Positions 36,296 to 43,844 of a DNA stretch of 64,000 nt are shown piece by piece (position 1 is the stretch's first letter; the number at the start of each line of letters is the position of its first letter). A program made the translations under genes and the position numbers. The stretch is taken from positions 1 to 64,000 of the forward strand of contig JALSQW010000007.1 of assembly GCA_026985095.1 (NCBI GenBank). The letters run 5' to 3'. The DNA is from Acidimicrobiia bacterium. GTDB lineage: Bacteria; Actinomycetota; Acidimicrobiia; Spongiisociales; UBA5794. The notes below the pieces were generated by a model, which saw only the letters and a program-made list of their open reading frames with translations, made no database searches and was not told the DNA's origin.

Positions 36296-36988
36296 ATGGC
36301 TCGCCCCCGCATCCTCCTCGCCGACGACGAACGTGAGCTCCGCGACATGCTCACCGCGTACCTCGAGGCCGAGGGTTTCGACGTGACCGAAGCGACCGAC
36401 GGTCTGATGGCCCTCGAGGTCGCCCGGCGGGACGAACCCGACCTCATCCTCCTCGACATCGGTCTGCCCGAGATGGACGGCTTCGAGGTCCTCGGCGAGC
36501 TGCGACGCCGCTCCAACGTACCGGTGATCATGCTCACCGCCCGCGCCGAGGAGGTGGACCGGGTCGTCGGGCTCACCGTGGGAGCCGACGACTACGTCAC
36601 CAAGCCGTTCAGCCCCCGCGAGCTGGTGGCGCGCATCAAGGCGGTCCTCCGCAGGGGACGCATGGCCGCCGAGGAGGAGCGTCCCTTGCGGTTCCCGGGC
36701 CTCACCATCGACGTCGCCGCCCACGAGGTCGTCAAGGACGACGAACCGGTCGAGCTGACGACCCTGGAGTTCGACCTCCTCGTCGCCCTCGCGTCATCAC
36801 CCGGTCGGGTACTGAGCAGGGACCATCTGATGGAACGGGTGTGGGGGTGGGATTTCGTCGGCGTCGATCGTGTCGTCGACGTCCACATCTCGAACCTACG
36901 TCGCATCCTGGACGACGATCCCTCCGAGCCCCGCTACATCGCGACCATCCGCGGCGTGGGCTACAAGTTCATCGCCGAGCCGCTGTGA
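36296..36988 (+). CDS. OmpR/PhoB-family response regulator
   Basis: A 230-residue regulator: receiver domain (RILLADDERELRDML, phosphoacceptor Asp in LILLDIGLPEMDG ~55, conserved Lys in YVTKPFSPREL) and a C-terminal winged helix (LTTLEFDLLVALASSPGRVLS, DRVVDVHISNLRRIL, TIRGVGYKF). The ATG at 36296 opens the receiver domain exactly; the ORF-track start is longer. Its stop overlaps the GTG of the sensor kinase gene, so the pair is translationally coupled. Target genes probably include the adjoining SHOCT/Met-rich unit (inference). Confidence 0.93.
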   Translation: MARPRILLADDERELRDMLTAYLEAEGFDVTEATDGLMALEVARRDEPDLILLDIGLPEMDGFEVLGELRRRSNVPVIMLTARAEEVDRVVGLTVGADDYVTKPFSPRELVARIKAVLRRGRMAAEEERPLRFPGLTIDVAAHEVVKDDEPVELTTLEFDLLVALASSPGRVLSRDHLMERVWGWDFVGVDRVVDVHISNLRRILDDDPSEPRYIATIRGVGYKFIAEPL

Positions 36989-38094
36989 GACGCCTCCTGT
37001 CGACCCTCCGAGCTCGCCTGGTGATCTCGCATCTCTCGGCCGTGTTCCTCGGTGTGCTGACGACGATCCTGGTCACCGAACCGTTGACCCAGCGGTTCTT
37101 CAGAGACCACACCATGGGCTCCGGGCTCGACGAGATGATGGGCGAGGCTGGGATGGGATCGATGATGGATCGGCTCCAAGGGAACCTCGCGGCGTCGTTC
37201 CGGTCGGCGCTGCTGGTGGCCTTCGCCGCTGCCGCGGTCACGGCGGTGATCGCCAGCATCGTGGCCGCCCGCCGGATCGCCCAACCGATCGAGCAGATGA
37301 GCGAAGCCACCCTCGACCTCGCCGAAGGCGACTACGCGCGGCGGGTACCGGTTCCCGACGTGGCCGAGCTGGCCACGTTGGCCGAGAGCGTGAACACCCT
37401 CGCCCGGTCCCTGGCCGAGACCGAGGAACGCCGGCTGCGCCTCATCAACGAGGTCGCCCACGAGCTGCGAACGCCGTTGACGACGATCGAGGGGTACATG
37501 GAGGGCCTCCTCGACGGCGTGTTCGAACCCTCCGACCAGATCTTCGGTGCCACCGCACGCGAGGCGGCCCGGCTCAAGCGTCTCGCCGCCGATCTCAGCC
37601 TCGTGTCGCGAACCGAGGAGAACGCGCTCGACCTCCACTTCGAACCCGTCGACCTCGCTGCGGTCGTCGACGACGTCGTCGGCTCCCTCCGACCCCTGTT
37701 CGTGGCCAAGGACATCTCGCTGGCGGTGGAAGGCACCGACGACGCGGTCATGGTGCGCGGGGATCGGGATCGTCTCGCCCAGGTCTTCACGAACATCCTC
37801 GGGAATGCCGTCTCCTACACCGATCCGGACGGCCGAGTCGAGATCCGCGTCGATGCCGGCCCGGAGACCACCGCGGTCACGGTCACCGACACGGGGAGAG
37901 GGATCGCTCCCGACGAGCTCGAACGGATCTTCGAACGCTTCCACCGGGTCGACCCCAACGTGCCGGGAGGCACGGGAGTCGGGCTGACGGTCGCCCGCAA
38001 CCTGGTCCGTCGCCACGGAGGCGATGTCGTGGCACGATCGGAGGGACCGGGGACCGGTTCCCGCTTCGTCGTCACCCTCCCGACGGCCCGATAG
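36985..38094 (+). CDS. Sensor histidine kinase with Met-rich sensor loop
   Basis: A 369-residue membrane kinase partnering the response regulator. TM1 LVISHLSAVFLGVLTTILV, short extracytoplasmic loop containing HTMGSGLDEMMGEAGMGSMM, TM2 FRSALLVAFAAAAVTAVIASIV, HAMP (~92-145), phosphoacceptor His in NEVAHELRTPLTTIEGYMEG (~154), then N-box LGNAVSYTDPDG, G1 DTGRGIAP, F-box and G2 GTGVGLTVA. The loop is only ~40 residues and unusually Met-rich, matching the neighbouring secreted protein, which suggests sensing copper/silver or that protein itself (inference). GTG start overlaps the regulator's stop. Confidence 0.92.
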   Translation: MRRLLSTLRARLVISHLSAVFLGVLTTILVTEPLTQRFFRDHTMGSGLDEMMGEAGMGSMMDRLQGNLAASFRSALLVAFAAAAVTAVIASIVAARRIAQPIEQMSEATLDLAEGDYARRVPVPDVAELATLAESVNTLARSLAETEERRLRLINEVAHELRTPLTTIEGYMEGLLDGVFEPSDQIFGATAREAARLKRLAADLSLVSRTEENALDLHFEPVDLAAVVDDVVGSLRPLFVAKDISLAVEGTDDAVMVRGDRDRLAQVFTNILGNAVSYTDPDGRVEIRVDAGPETTAVTVTDTGRGIAPDELERIFERFHRVDPNVPGGTGVGLTVARNLVRRHGGDVVARSEGPGTGSRFVVTLPTAR

Positions 38095-38163
38095 ATCGTC
38101 GCAAATCCGACACTTCCGCAACGGGGCTCCACCCACCGGTCGTTGCTGCGTCGAGGAGGAACG

Positions 38164-39375
38164 ATGCGCCGAACCAAATCGATCGCCGCCGCCGCCGGCA
38201 TCGCGCTGATCGCTGCCGCGTGCGCCTCGGGTGCGGGGACGGAACCCGACACGACCGCTCCGACGTCGACCACCGCGACGACCACCCCAGCGGCGGTCCA
38301 GTCCGCCTCCAACCTCCCGACCGGTGTCTCCGCTCTCGACGACCGGTTCGATCCGTCGTTCCCCGAGCCGCTCATCGACCCCTCCGAGGTCCTGTCCGGT
38401 GGGCCTCCCCCCGACGGGATCCCCCCGATCGACGACCCGCAGTTCGTCGACGTCGCCGCCGCCGACGCGTGGCTCAACGATCCCGAGCCGGTTCTCGTCG
38501 TCCAGGTCGGCGACGACGTCCGCGCCTACCCGATCCAGATCCTCATGTGGCACGAGATCGTCAACGACACCGTCGGAGGCGAACCGCTGGCCGTCACCTA
38601 CTGCCCCCTGTGCAACTCGGCCATCACGTTCCGGCGGGTCGTCCGCGGCGTCGAGGTGACGTTCGGAACCTCGGGGAACCTCTACAACGCGAACCTGGTG
38701 ATGTACGACCGTGCCACCGAGAGCCTGTGGAACCAGCTCGACGGCCGGGCCGTGATCGGCCTCCTCACCGGCGAGGAGCTCGAACGGCTCCCCTCGGTGA
38801 TGATCTCGTGGGCGGACGTCAAGGCCACCCATCCCGATGCCAAGGTCCTCGACCGCGACCGGACCGGGTACCGCCGCAACTACGGCACCAACCCGTACAC
38901 CGGCCTCGACGACCCCAACGGACAGCCGTTCCTGTTCCGAGGCGACGTCGACGTGCGGGCCAAGGCCATGCAACGGATCGTCGCCATCGAGAACGGCAAG
39001 GCGGCCGTCGCCTGGGCACTCGACGCCATCAGCGGAGACGGTCCGACCGTGACGCCCGGCGCCTTCGCCGGAGATCCGCTGGTGATCTTCTGGGAGCCGG
39101 GCCAGTCCTCGGCGTTGGACACCTCCGATATCGCCGACGGCCGCGACGTCGGCAACGTGGGCGTGTTCTCACCGGTCGTCGACGGCCAGGAGCTGACCTT
39201 CCGGGTCGACGACGCCGGGTTCGTCGACGACCAGACCGGCTCCCGCTGGGACATCTTCGGCGAGGCGACGTCCGGACCACTGAGCGGGACCCGGTTGGTT
39301 CCGATCACCTTCGTCCGCACCTTCTGGTTCTCATGGGCGGCGTTCCGACCCGACACGGACCTCATCGAAGCCTGA
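38164..39375 (+). CDS. DUF3179 lipoprotein
   Basis: A 403-residue exported lipoprotein: signal AAAAGIALIAAAC (lipobox AAAC), Thr-rich linker, then a DUF3179 domain with AYPIQILMWHEIVNDTVGG, VTYCPLCNSAITFRR, LYNANLVMYDRATESLWNQ and FWFSWAAFRPDT. The CPLC motif resembles a metal- or redox-active pair. The family is widespread in marine and soil bacteria without an assigned role. ATG 38164 follows GAGGAGGAA. It lies downstream of the two-component pair but has a 69-nt gap and may be separately expressed. Confidence 0.87.
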   Translation: MRRTKSIAAAAGIALIAAACASGAGTEPDTTAPTSTTATTTPAAVQSASNLPTGVSALDDRFDPSFPEPLIDPSEVLSGGPPPDGIPPIDDPQFVDVAAADAWLNDPEPVLVVQVGDDVRAYPIQILMWHEIVNDTVGGEPLAVTYCPLCNSAITFRRVVRGVEVTFGTSGNLYNANLVMYDRATESLWNQLDGRAVIGLLTGEELERLPSVMISWADVKATHPDAKVLDRDRTGYRRNYGTNPYTGLDDPNGQPFLFRGDVDVRAKAMQRIVAIENGKAAVAWALDAISGDGPTVTPGAFAGDPLVIFWEPGQSSALDTSDIADGRDVGNVGVFSPVVDGQELTFRVDDAGFVDDQTGSRWDIFGEATSGPLSGTRLVPITFVRTFWFSWAAFRPDTDLIEA

Positions 39376-39438
39376 ACGGGCGTGACCCCTCGCCCGGACG
39401 CGTGCACTCGGACCGTGCGTGCGCGGGAGGGGCAACGG

Positions 39439-40224
39439 GTGGGAACGAACGTGACGGTCGACGGCATGGCCGTCTACGTCGCGGTGCCGGGAGAGACGCC
39501 GGCGCCCGGCGTTCTCGTCCTCCACGAGGTGTTCGGACTCAACGACGACATCCGTTCGATCGCGGATCGGTTCGCCGCCCTCGGCTACGTGGCGGCCGCC
39601 CCCGACCTCGTCGGTGGAGGGAGCCTCCGCTGCATCGCCAGGGCACTCCGCGACCTCTCCAGGTCCGATGGGTCGACGGTCGCGGCGGCCGAGCGGATGC
39701 TGACGTGGTTGTCCGAGCGCCCGGAGGTACTCGGCGGGGTGGGTGTCGCCGGGTTCTGCATGGGCGCGTCCTTCGCGATGCTCCTCGGGACCACAGGTGA
39801 GGCTTCGGTCGTATCGGCGGCCTACGGTGAACCTCCCGCCGATCCCGAGCTCGTAGCGCGCATGTGTCCGACCGTGGCCCACTACGGCGGCGAGGACCGT
39901 CTGTTCCGACGGTTCGCCGGACCCCTCGACGACGCCCTCGACCGCGCCGGCGTCCCCCACGACGTGAAGCTGTACCCCGGGGCCGGGCACTCGTTCATGA
40001 ACCGCGGCCATGAGGAACATCCGATCGCCCGTCGGCTGGCCCAGCCGCTCATGGCCGTCGGATACGACCCGGAAGCGGCCGAGGACGCATGGGGGCGGAT
40101 CGCCGGGTTCTTCGCCACCCACCTCGCGACGGGCGAGCCCGAGATCGTCATCGACCTTCGCGACGAGGTGCGCGAGGAGGTGCCCGAGGCGACGGAAACA
40201 GCCGACGGGAACGGCACGAGCTGA
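39439..40224 (+). CDS. Dienelactone hydrolase-family protein
   Basis: A 261-residue alpha/beta hydrolase of the dienelactone hydrolase family. VLVLHEVFGLNDDIRSIADRFAALGY is the typical opening, GFCMGASFA carries the Cys nucleophile, GGEDRLF the likely Asp and GAGHSFMN the His. Natural substrates range from chloroaromatic dienelactones to other esters; here unknown. The GTG at 39439 follows GGGAGGGG; the longer ORF-track start lacks such a site. A charged C-terminal tail (EVREEVPEATE) is extra to the family. Confidence 0.87.
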   Translation: MGTNVTVDGMAVYVAVPGETPAPGVLVLHEVFGLNDDIRSIADRFAALGYVAAAPDLVGGGSLRCIARALRDLSRSDGSTVAAAERMLTWLSERPEVLGGVGVAGFCMGASFAMLLGTTGEASVVSAAYGEPPADPELVARMCPTVAHYGGEDRLFRRFAGPLDDALDRAGVPHDVKLYPGAGHSFMNRGHEEHPIARRLAQPLMAVGYDPEAAEDAWGRIAGFFATHLATGEPEIVIDLRDEVREEVPEATETADGNGTS

Positions 40225-40257
40225 CCGGTGCCGTGCGATCGAGAGAGGAGGTGACTC

Positions 40258-40410
40258 ATGACGCGCTTCATGGTGCCTCGTGTCGCCCGCTGTTCGGACG
40301 GTTGCCGGGATGGCGTCCTGAGCACGACACGAAACTGCTCTGGATCGATCCCGGCGGCCCATCGCGAAGCATCTCGGCGAGCCCACGCGGGCGATAACCT
40401 GCGCTCATGA
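40258..40410 (+). CDS. Candidate 50-residue small ORF coupled to pepP
   Basis: Not in the ORF track. An ATG at 40258 follows AGAGGAGGTGACTC, the best ribosome site in the window, and opens a 50-codon frame (MTRFMVPRVARCSDGC...) whose TGA overlaps the ATG of the aminopeptidase gene (ATGA). The product is basic with three cysteines and resembles nothing I know. It could be a real small protein or a leader peptide. Against it: Arg/Ser-rich composition is common in random frames at this GC, and the aminopeptidase seems to have its own promoter inside it. Confidence 0.35.
   Translation: MTRFMVPRVARCSDGCRDGVLSTTRNCSGSIPAAHREASRRAHAGDNLRS
40395..40400 (+). promoter_or_regulatory. -10 box of leaderless pepP
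   Basis: TAACCT ending 6 nt before ATG 40407. Confidence 0.5.
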
Positions 40411-41852
40411 ACACCACCCGATTCTCCGAACGGCGAGCCCAGTTCACCGACCACATCGGCGCAGGCATCGCCGTGATCCCCGCGGCCACCCTCACCGGCC
40501 GGAACGCCGACACCGACCATCCGTTCCGACAGGACTCCGACTTCTACTTCCTCACCGGGTTCCCCGAACCCGACGCCGTGGCCGTGTTCGACCCGACGCA
40601 CGACGCCGAACGGTACGTCCTGTTCGTGCGACCCCGCGACCCCGAGCGCGAGGCCTGGGACGGCAAGCGCGCGGGCGTGGTCGGCGCCGTCGAGGACCAC
40701 GGCGCCGACGCGGCCTACACCATCGATCGGCTCGAGCGGTTCCTCCGCGACCGGATGCGAGGCCACGACACGTTGTGGTACTCCTTGAACGGCAGACTCG
40801 ACTCCACGGTGTTGTCCGTCTTCGGCGCCGCCCGCGCCCACCGCGAGCGTGCCGGGGTCGTCACCCCGGTGCGCATCGCCGACCCCACCGCCGTCCTGCA
40901 CGAGATGCGCCTCGTCAAGACCCCCGCCGAGCTCGACGCCCTCCGCCGGGCCTGCGACATCTCGGCTGACGGCCACGCCGAAGCCATGCGCTACGCCCGC
41001 CCCGGGATGAACGAGCGGCAGGTCCAGGCTGCCCTCGAGTTCGTGTTCCGTGCCCAAGGGTCCGAGCGGGACGGGTACCCACCGATCGTCGCGTCGGGAC
41101 CCAACGCGGTGATCCTGCACTACGTGGAGAACGATCGGACCATGAACGACGGTGATCTCCTGCTCATCGACGCCGCCGCCGAGTACGGCTACTTCTCGTC
41201 TGACATCACCCGGACCTTCCCCGTCGGCGGCAGGTTCACCCCGGCCCAGCGCACGCTGTACGACATCGTCCTCGCCGCCCAGGAGGCGACGATCGCCCAC
41301 AGCGCGCCCGGCGTCCGGTTCCGGGAGCTCCACGACATCGCCGTGCGCTCCCTCACCGAAGGGATGGTCGATGTCGGCCTCATCCCGGGTCCCGTGGACG
41401 ATGCGATCGACCACGGCTGGTACCGGGCGTTCTACTTCCACGGCACCGGGCACTGGCTGGGCATGGACGTCCACGACGCCGGCGCCTACGCGATCGACGG
41501 CGAGAGCCGGGCCCTCGTCCCCGGGATGTGCTTCACCGTCGAGCCCGGGATCTACGTCGCCCCGGACAAGGCCACCATCGAACTTCCGATCCTCCCGTAC
41601 GACATGGAGACCGAACGGGACCTCGCCTATCTCGATCCGGCGGGTGCTCGCAAGCAGCTCGCCGAACGCCGCGCCGCGGCGGACCACGTCCATCACACCG
41701 TCCCTCAGGAGTTCCTCGGCATCGGCATCCGGATCGAAGACGACATCGTCATCACCGCCGACGGTCACGAGAACCTGACCAGATCCGTTCCCGTCGACCC
41801 CGACGAGATCGAGGCCCTCTGCGCCGAGGATCCGATGCTGCCCCGACCCTAG
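40407..41852 (+). CDS. pepP: Xaa-Pro aminopeptidase
   Basis: A 481-residue metallopeptidase of the M24B family that removes N-terminal residues preceding proline. The N-terminal aminopeptidase-P domain includes HPFRQDSDFYFLTGFPEPDAV. The pita-bread catalytic domain holds the two-metal ligands: Asp in LLLIDAAAEYGYFSSDITRTFP, His in FYFHGTGHWLGMDVHD, Glu in VEPGIYV and GIRIEDDIVIT. Length is close to E. coli PepP (441). Cytoplasmic, with a role in peptide turnover. Convergent with the LacI gene, 10 nt between stops. Confidence 0.94.
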   Translation: MNTTRFSERRAQFTDHIGAGIAVIPAATLTGRNADTDHPFRQDSDFYFLTGFPEPDAVAVFDPTHDAERYVLFVRPRDPEREAWDGKRAGVVGAVEDHGADAAYTIDRLERFLRDRMRGHDTLWYSLNGRLDSTVLSVFGAARAHRERAGVVTPVRIADPTAVLHEMRLVKTPAELDALRRACDISADGHAEAMRYARPGMNERQVQAALEFVFRAQGSERDGYPPIVASGPNAVILHYVENDRTMNDGDLLLIDAAAEYGYFSSDITRTFPVGGRFTPAQRTLYDIVLAAQEATIAHSAPGVRFRELHDIAVRSLTEGMVDVGLIPGPVDDAIDHGWYRAFYFHGTGHWLGMDVHDAGAYAIDGESRALVPGMCFTVEPGIYVAPDKATIELPILPYDMETERDLAYLDPAGARKQLAERRAAADHVHHTVPQEFLGIGIRIEDDIVITADGHENLTRSVPVDPDEIEALCAEDPMLPRP

Positions 41853-41862
41853 AAGACCCTGG

Positions 41863-42867
41863 CTACGGCGGCGGCCCGGTCGTCGAGCGCACCACCAGCG
41901 ACGGCGTCACGACGATGTGCCGATCACCCACGCGGCCGTCGATCCGCTCGAACAGCAGCTCCACCGCCATCGCTCCCAGCTCGGCTCCCGGTTGATCGAT
42001 GGTCGTCAGGTCGATCCGCCCGAGCGCGGCCAGCGCCGTGTTGTCGTAGCCGACCACCGACACGTCTCCCGGAACCGCCACCCCCGCGTCGTCGGCCGCC
42101 TGCAATGCACCGATCGCCGCGAGGTCGTTGGCGACGAAGACCGCCGTGGGCCGCTCGCCGCCCGCCAGCAGACGCCGCATCCCCTCGTAGCCACCCTCCT
42201 CGGTGAACGAACCCGACACCACCCTGATGTGGCTCGACAACCCGGCCCTGGCCATGGCCCGTTCGTATCCGGTCCGGCGACTCCGGGCTCCCGCTCCCGA
42301 CCCCGCCGAGATGTGGGCGATCCGCTCATGGCCGAGCGCGACCAGATGCTCGACGGCGAGGGCGCCGCCGCGCCGGTCGTCGTTGGTGACCGAGTCGAAC
42401 CCGACGCTGCGGCTGGCTCGAGCGACCAACACGAGCGGAACCGACCGGGCGGCGGCGGCGATGTCCCGGACCGCCAGGACCGGTCCCGCCAGCACGAGCC
42501 CGTCGACCCGGAGCTCGAGCAGCGTCTCCATCGCCTCGCGCTCGGCGGCCGGGCGCCGAGATCCGGTGTTGAACAACGCCCGGTAGCCACCGAGCGCGGC
42601 CGCCGACTCGACCCCGTCCACCACCTCGGCGAAATACGGGTTGTGGATGTCCGACAGCATCAGGCCAACGACGTGCGAGCGCTGCCGGACCAGGCTCCGC
42701 GCCACCGCGTTGGGCCGGTATCCCAGCTCGGCGGCGGCGGCGACGACCGCCGCCCGCCGTTCCTCGGAGACCTTCGCCGAGCCGCGCATCACCAACGACA
42801 CGAGGGACTTGGATACGCCGGCCCGGTCGGCCACGTCCTTGATCGTCGGGGGCCTCCCTTCCGGCAT
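41863..42867 (-). CDS. LacI-family repressor of the inositol locus
   Basis: A 334-residue LacI/GalR regulator: N-terminal helix-turn-helix (TIKDVADRAGVSKSLVSLVMRG) and hinge helix (AVARSLVRQ), then a periplasmic-binding-like effector domain (VVGLMLSDIHNPYFAEVVDGVE, TAVFVANDLAAIGALQAADDAG, VVGYDNTALAALGRIDLTTID). It is the last gene of the iolD operon, with a 1-nt overlap with the dehydrogenase. A perfect LacI-type palindrome lies between the divergent iolD and iolG promoters, so it probably represses both until an inositol metabolite binds (inference). Confidence 0.92.
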   Translation of the reverse strand: MPEGRPPTIKDVADRAGVSKSLVSLVMRGSAKVSEERRAAVVAAAAELGYRPNAVARSLVRQRSHVVGLMLSDIHNPYFAEVVDGVESAAALGGYRALFNTGSRRPAAEREAMETLLELRVDGLVLAGPVLAVRDIAAAARSVPLVLVARASRSVGFDSVTNDDRRGGALAVEHLVALGHERIAHISAGSGAGARSRRTGYERAMARAGLSSHIRVVSGSFTEEGGYEGMRRLLAGGERPTAVFVANDLAAIGALQAADDAGVAVPGDVSVVGYDNTALAALGRIDLTTIDQPGAELGAMAVELLFERIDGRVGDRHIVVTPSLVVRSTTGPPP

Positions 42868-43844
42868 CACGACCCCCCGGTCGTCGGCACCTCGGCGGGC
42901 ATCGGTTCCCCCGCGAGCGCGGCGACGACGTTGCGGGCCGCGAGTTCCGCCATCGCTTCGCGCGTGCGCCTCGTCGATGACCCGAGATGCGGCACGATCA
43001 CGCAGTTCGAAAGCGCGACCAGCGGGTGATCCGCCGGCAGCGGTTCGGGATCGGTGACATCGAGGCCGGCACCGAAGATCCACCGCTCGGACAGCGCGGT
43101 CACCAGCGCGTCGGTGTCGACGAGCGGCCCCCTCCCGACGTTCACGAGGGTCGCGGTGGGACGCATGGCCTCCAGTGCGGCGCGGTCGATCAGATGATGC
43201 GTCTCGGGGGTCAGGGCGGCGGTGAGGACGACATGGTCGGAGGTCTCCAGCAGCCTGCCCAGATCGACCCGGCGGAGGCCGAGGGCCTCCTCCAACGCCG
43301 GCTTCGGACGCCGAGACGTGTACACCACCTCCATGCCGAAGGCCGAGCCGCGCCGAGCGACGGCCGCACCGATCCGGCCCAAGCCGACGATCCCGAGCGT
43401 CGTCCGCGACGCGTCGACGCCCCACAGCAGCTTCGGCTCCCAGCGCCGCCAACGTCCCGACCTGACATGGTCGACGCCCTCGACGATCCGGCGGGAGACG
43501 GCGAGCAGCAACGCCCAGGCCATGTCCGCGGTCGTGTCGGTGAGGACGTCGGGAGTGTGCCCCACGCGGATCCCCCGCCTGGCGCATGCTTCACGGTCGA
43601 TGTTGTCGACGCCGACGGCCATGTTCGACACCACTCGCAGCCCGGGAGCGGCATCGAGCAGCTCCTCGTCGACCCGCTCGGTCAACATCGTGTAGAGCGC
43701 GTCGGCGTCGCGGGCCCGGTCGAGCAGGAGATCGCGGTCGATGGCGCGGTCCTCGGGCCAGACCCATACCTGCCCCGCCTCGGCCAGGATCTCGACGGCA
43801 CGTCCAGGCGGACGTCGGGTCACGACGATGAACGGCGCGGTCAT
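42867..43844 (-). CDS. D-isomer-specific 2-hydroxyacid dehydrogenase
   Basis: A 325-residue NAD(P)-dependent dehydrogenase of the glyoxylate/hydroxypyruvate reductase type. The Rossmann motif is GIVGLGRIGAAVA; the catalytic Arg, Glu and His are in VNVGRGPLVD, TDPEPLP and VIVPHLGSST. It lies between iolD and the lacI gene with stop/start overlaps on both sides (ATGA and TGATG), so it belongs to the inositol operon although it is not a standard iol enzyme. It may reduce a keto-acid side product or serve an alternative inositol branch (inference). Confidence 0.88.
   Translation of the reverse strand: MTAPFIVVTRRPPGRAVEILAEAGQVWVWPEDRAIDRDLLLDRARDADALYTMLTERVDEELLDAAPGLRVVSNMAVGVDNIDREACARRGIRVGHTPDVLTDTTADMAWALLLAVSRRIVEGVDHVRSGRWRRWEPKLLWGVDASRTTLGIVGLGRIGAAVARRGSAFGMEVVYTSRRPKPALEEALGLRRVDLGRLLETSDHVVLTAALTPETHHLIDRAALEAMRPTATLVNVGRGPLVDTDALVTALSERWIFGAGLDVTDPEPLPADHPLVALSNCVIVPHLGSSTRRTREAMAELAARNVVAALAGEPMPAEVPTTGGS

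Noticed and set aside
39882-41768. 628-residue minus-strand ORF opposite the hydrolase and pepP genes
   Set aside because: Antisense to catalytic motifs of both genes; Asp/Gly/Val-rich shadow.
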